Of a DNA stretch of 9,629 nt, positions 7,612-9,629 are shown one piece after another. Position 1 is the stretch's first letter; every line of letters starts with the position of its first letter. The DNA comes from Limnohabitans sp. GTDB taxonomy: Bacteria > Pseudomonadota > Gammaproteobacteria > Burkholderiales > Burkholderiaceae_C. Location: NCBI GenBank assembly GCA_024641725.1, contig JAHECM010000042.1, positions 1-9,629 of the forward strand. Reading direction: 5' to 3'. The notes beneath the pieces were generated by a model. It saw nothing but the letters and a program-made list of their open reading frames with translations, was not told the origin of the DNA and ran no database searches. Position numbers and translations under genes: made by a program.

Positions 7612-9215
7612 CCGATCCCGTCTTGTTGGACCTTCAGGGTTTGCGTGTCTCCTTTGATGGGCACGAGGTTGTGCATGGCATTGACTTGCAAATTCGCTCT
7701 GGAGAGCGTTTGGCCTTGGTGGGGGAGTCCGGTTCGGGCAAATCCGTCACGGCGCTGGCCATTTTGCGTTTGCTCGAGTCGGCGGCTTTGAGCGGGCGGG
7801 TGCTTTGGCAGGGGCAAAATCTGCTGGGCCAGTCCGAGCGCGAGATGCGGCGCATCCGGGGGGACGAAATTGCCATGATTTTTCAGGAGCCCATGACGGC
7901 GCTCAACCCCTTGATGACCGTTGGCCAACAAATTGCCGAAGTGCTGCAACTCAAAAAAGGGCTGACCGCGACACAGGCGCAAGGCAAAAGTGTCGCGTTG
8001 CTGGCCGACACGGGGATTGACGATGCCCCGAGGCGGGCCCAAGCCTACCCGCACCAGTTGTCGGGGGGGCAACGCCAGCGCGCCATGGTGGCGATGGCGT
8101 TGGCGTGCGAGCCCAAACTTTTGCTGGCCGATGAGCCGACCACCGCTTTGGACGCCAGTTTGCGCCTGCAAATGCTGCAATTGCTGCTTGATCTTCAAAA
8201 GCGCACCGGCATGGCGGTGCTGCTCATCACCCACGACTTGGCCTTGGTGCGACATTTCGCCGACCGTGTGGCCGTCATGGAGCACGGCCATTTGGTGGAG
8301 CAGGGTGAGCGCGCCGAGATATTTGCCCGTCCACAGCACCCCTACACCCAAGGCTTGCTCGACAGCCGCCCCAGCCGCGACAACCTTGTGCCCAGGCCTC
8401 AGACCCCATCGGCGCCTGTGCTGGAGGCTGTGCAGCTGCGTGTGACTTATCCCATGGCCATGGCGGGTTTCAAGGGCTGGTTCAAAAAAAACCACTTCGT
8501 GGCCTTGAATAGTGCAGATTTTTCAGTCAAAGCGGGCACAACATTGGGCGTGATGGGGGAGTCCGGCTCTGGAAAAACCAGTTTGGCGCAAGCGGTGCTG
8601 GGGCTGATCGCAGCACAGGGCAAGCTGACGTTTGCCGTGCAGGGAGGTCGCAGCTGGCAAGGCTCGCCCGCCAAGGACATGGCTTTGCGACGTCAAGTTC
8701 AGGTGGTCTTTCAAGACCCGTTTGGCAGTTTGTCACCCCGTCAGACGGTGGGCGATACCGTGTCCGAAGGCCTGCGCTTGCACCACCCCGGCTTGGCTGC
8801 GGCGCAGATTCAGGACCGGGTTTTACAAACCCTGGCCGAAGTGGGCCTGCGCCAGCAAGACTTTCCCGATCTGCTCAGCCGTTACCCACACGCTTTCTCG
8901 GGTGGGCAGCGCCAGCGCATTGCCCTGGCGAGGGCCTTGATCGTTGAGCCTGCATTGTTGGTGCTGGACGAGCCCACCAGCGCTTTGGACGTGACGGTGC
9001 AAAAACAAATCCTGTCATTGCTGCAAGATTTGCAAAAAAATCGCCAAATGGCGTATTTGCTGATCACGCATGACGTGGATGTCATGCGGGCCATGGCGCA
9101 CGATGTGTTGGTGCTCAAATCCGGTCAAGTCCTGGAGTCAGGCCCCGCAGAGCAGGTGTTGGTGCAGCCGCAGCATCCTTACACCCAAAGTCTGTTGCAG
9201 GCCTTCGCCGCTTGA
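7608..9215 (+). CDS. yejF: YejF-type double-domain ABC transporter ATPase
   Basis: A 535-residue cytoplasmic protein with two complete ABC ATPase domains in tandem, about the length of E. coli YejF (529). It hydrolyses ATP to drive the YejB/YejE channel. Domain 1 has Walker A GESGSGKS (39-46), Q-loop FQEPMTALNP, signature LSGGQRQR (from 151), Walker B LLLADEP with Asp175-Glu176, and H-loop ITHD. Domain 2 has Walker A GESGSGKT (317-324), Q-loop FQDPFGSLSP, signature FSGGQRQR (from 430), Walker B LLVLDEP with Asp454-Glu455, and ITHD. Each domain is followed by QHPYTQ-LL, the oligopeptide-transporter C-terminal motif. Both sites look catalytically intact. The ATG overlaps the yejE stop by 4 bases and has AAAGG 7 bases upstream. 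The linker between domains contains a run of eight A (8484-8491). Confidence 0.97.
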   Translation: MTDPVLLDLQGLRVSFDGHEVVHGIDLQIRSGERLALVGESGSGKSVTALAILRLLESAALSGRVLWQGQNLLGQSEREMRRIRGDEIAMIFQEPMTALNPLMTVGQQIAEVLQLKKGLTATQAQGKSVALLADTGIDDAPRRAQAYPHQLSGGQRQRAMVAMALACEPKLLLADEPTTALDASLRLQMLQLLLDLQKRTGMAVLLITHDLALVRHFADRVAVMEHGHLVEQGERAEIFARPQHPYTQGLLDSRPSRDNLVPRPQTPSAPVLEAVQLRVTYPMAMAGFKGWFKKNHFVALNSADFSVKAGTTLGVMGESGSGKTSLAQAVLGLIAAQGKLTFAVQGGRSWQGSPAKDMALRRQVQVVFQDPFGSLSPRQTVGDTVSEGLRLHHPGLAAAQIQDRVLQTLAEVGLRQQDFPDLLSRYPHAFSGGQRQRIALARALIVEPALLVLDEPTSALDVTVQKQILSLLQDLQKNRQMAYLLITHDVDVMRAMAHDVLVLKSGQVLESGPAEQVLVQPQHPYTQSLLQAFAA

Positions 9216-9244
9216 GCCTGTCGGCCTGTGTTGACGCCTTTTTT

Positions 9245-9280
9245 GCCTTAAAAAACGCGCACTTAGGGGCGTTTTTAGGC
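9245..9280 (+). terminator. Probable terminator of the yej operon
   Basis: A hairpin 30 bases after the yejF stop. The left arm GCCTTAAAAAACGC (9245-9258) pairs with GCGTTTTTAGGC (9269-9280) around a 10-base loop, with two unpaired bases in the left arm. The T run is only five long and sits within the stem, so as a terminator it is weaker than the other two hairpins. The stronger hairpin at 9297-9338 could back it up. Confidence 0.55.
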
Positions 9281-9286
9281 TAGAAT
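9281..9286 (+). promoter_or_regulatory. Candidate -10 element of the rimP promoter
   Basis: TAGAAT matches five of six bases of the sigma-70 -10 consensus and lies between the yej terminator hairpin and the rimP leader hairpin. No TTGACA-like -35 is visible 16-18 bases upstream; that region falls in the preceding hairpin. If used, transcription would start near 9293, just before the next hairpin. Confidence 0.4.
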
Positions 9287-9296
9287 AAGCGCTTCA

Positions 9297-9338
9297 CGAC
9301 CAAACGGGCGGGTTTTCACCGCCCGTTTTTTTTGGTCG
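9297..9338 (+). terminator. Strong intrinsic terminator / possible attenuator in the rimP leader
   Basis: CGGGCGG (9305-9311) pairs perfectly with CCGCCCG (9319-9325), extended by AAA/TTT and followed by eight T (9326-9333). It is a textbook Rho-independent terminator on the plus strand only. CGACC (9297-9301) and GGTCG (9334-9338) bracket the whole element and could close a longer stem with five T bulged out. It lies 41 bases upstream of the rimP start and just downstream of a candidate promoter. It may therefore act as an attenuator for rimP, or simply as a second terminator for the yej operon. Confidence 0.8.
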
Positions 9339-9378
9339 ATCCATTTTGACAGACACACCAGCGCACTGAATCATTCCT

Positions 9379-9629
9379 GTGGCATTGCAGCAAATCGTTG
9401 AAGAAACCGTGACCGGACTGGGCTATGACCTGGTGGAGATTGACCGCTCCGCCGGAGGCTTGCTGCGCATCACCATCGACTGGCCATGGCAAGGTGCTGA
9501 AGTCGAAGAAGTGTTTGTCACAGTCGAAGACTGCGAGAAAGTCAACCGGCAGTTGCAGTTTTCACTCGAAGTGGACGGTGTGGATTACAAGCGACTGGAA
9601 GTGTCGTCGCCGGGCATCGATCGCCCCCT
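9379..9629 (+). CDS. rimP: Ribosome maturation factor RimP, N-terminal part (cut by window end)
   Basis: An open frame of 83 codons plus two bases continues past the end of the window. It begins GTG and encodes (M)ALQQIVEETVTGLGYDLVE, then RSAGGLLRITID, TVEDCEKVNRQL and LEVSSPGIDRP. This is the characteristic RimP N-terminal domain, including the GYDLVE and EVSSPGIDRP motifs. RimP binds the 30S subunit and aids its maturation in the cytoplasm. The GTG at 9379 is preferred because an in-frame TGA lies at 9367-9369, no ATG occurs between them, and betaproteobacterial RimP commonly begins with this MALQQIV-like sequence. No Shine-Dalgarno is evident. In proteobacteria rimP normally heads an operon with nusA and infB, which I expect just beyond the window. 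Confidence 0.95.
   Translation, partial: MALQQIVEETVTGLGYDLVEIDRSAGGLLRITIDWPWQGAEVEEVFVTVEDCEKVNRQLQFSLEVDGVDYKRLEVSSPGIDRP

Noticed and set aside
7281..8495. A 404-codon minus-strand open frame opposite yejE and yejF
   Set aside because: It spans the junction of two well-supported genes on the other strand, shows no domain, and has the low-complexity composition of a shadow frame.
3672..9215. The Yej operon as part of a microcin or other toxic-peptide biosynthesis cluster
   Set aside because: No peptide precursor, adenylyltransferase, exporter or immunity gene is present. The operon sits between housekeeping genes, consistent with a general peptide importer.

Overview
The window is ordinary core chromosome, most likely from a betaproteobacterium of the order Burkholderiales. 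A Comamonadaceae-type genome is my best guess. The reasons are the character of the proteins (the decarboxylase, FabI and RimP read like Burkholderiales family members), the fairly high G+C, and the gene order fabI / yejABEF / rimP. This is judged from memory of the families, not from a search. I see no insertion sequence, integrase, CRISPR array or phage gene.

Layout from left to right. Bases 1-88 hold the last 28 codons of a gene that looks like holC (DNA polymerase III chi subunit). A bidirectional hairpin terminator (125-154) separates it from a convergent tRNA-Ser(GGA) gene on the minus strand (164-254). Divergent from the tRNA is a complete PLP-dependent Orn/Lys/Arg decarboxylase of 757 residues (434-2707). 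It ends at a second bidirectional terminator (2768-2794), shared with the convergent fabI gene (2816-3634, minus), which encodes enoyl-ACP reductase.

Only 37 bases separate the start of fabI from the divergent yejABEF operon (3672-9215). The operon encodes a YejABEF-type peptide/microcin C ABC importer: a periplasmic binding protein (YejA), two permeases (YejB, YejE) and a double-ATPase protein (YejF). The genes are packed with a 2-base gap and then two 4-base ATGA overlaps, so they are almost certainly co-transcribed and translationally coupled.

After yejF a 163-base spacer holds two hairpins with a -10-like TAGAAT between them. The second hairpin is a strong intrinsic terminator directly upstream of rimP. 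rimP starts with GTG at 9379 and runs off the window. In proteobacteria rimP usually leads the rimP-nusA-infB operon, so the hairpin may be a transcription attenuator.

No gene-free stretch exceeds 300 bases. The longest are 255-433 (tRNA promoter and decarboxylase leader) and 9216-9378 (terminator and rimP leader). I did not find a convincing new biological system. The items most worth a second look are the rimP leader, the very short fabI/yejA divergent spacer, and an A8 run between the two ATPase halves of YejF.
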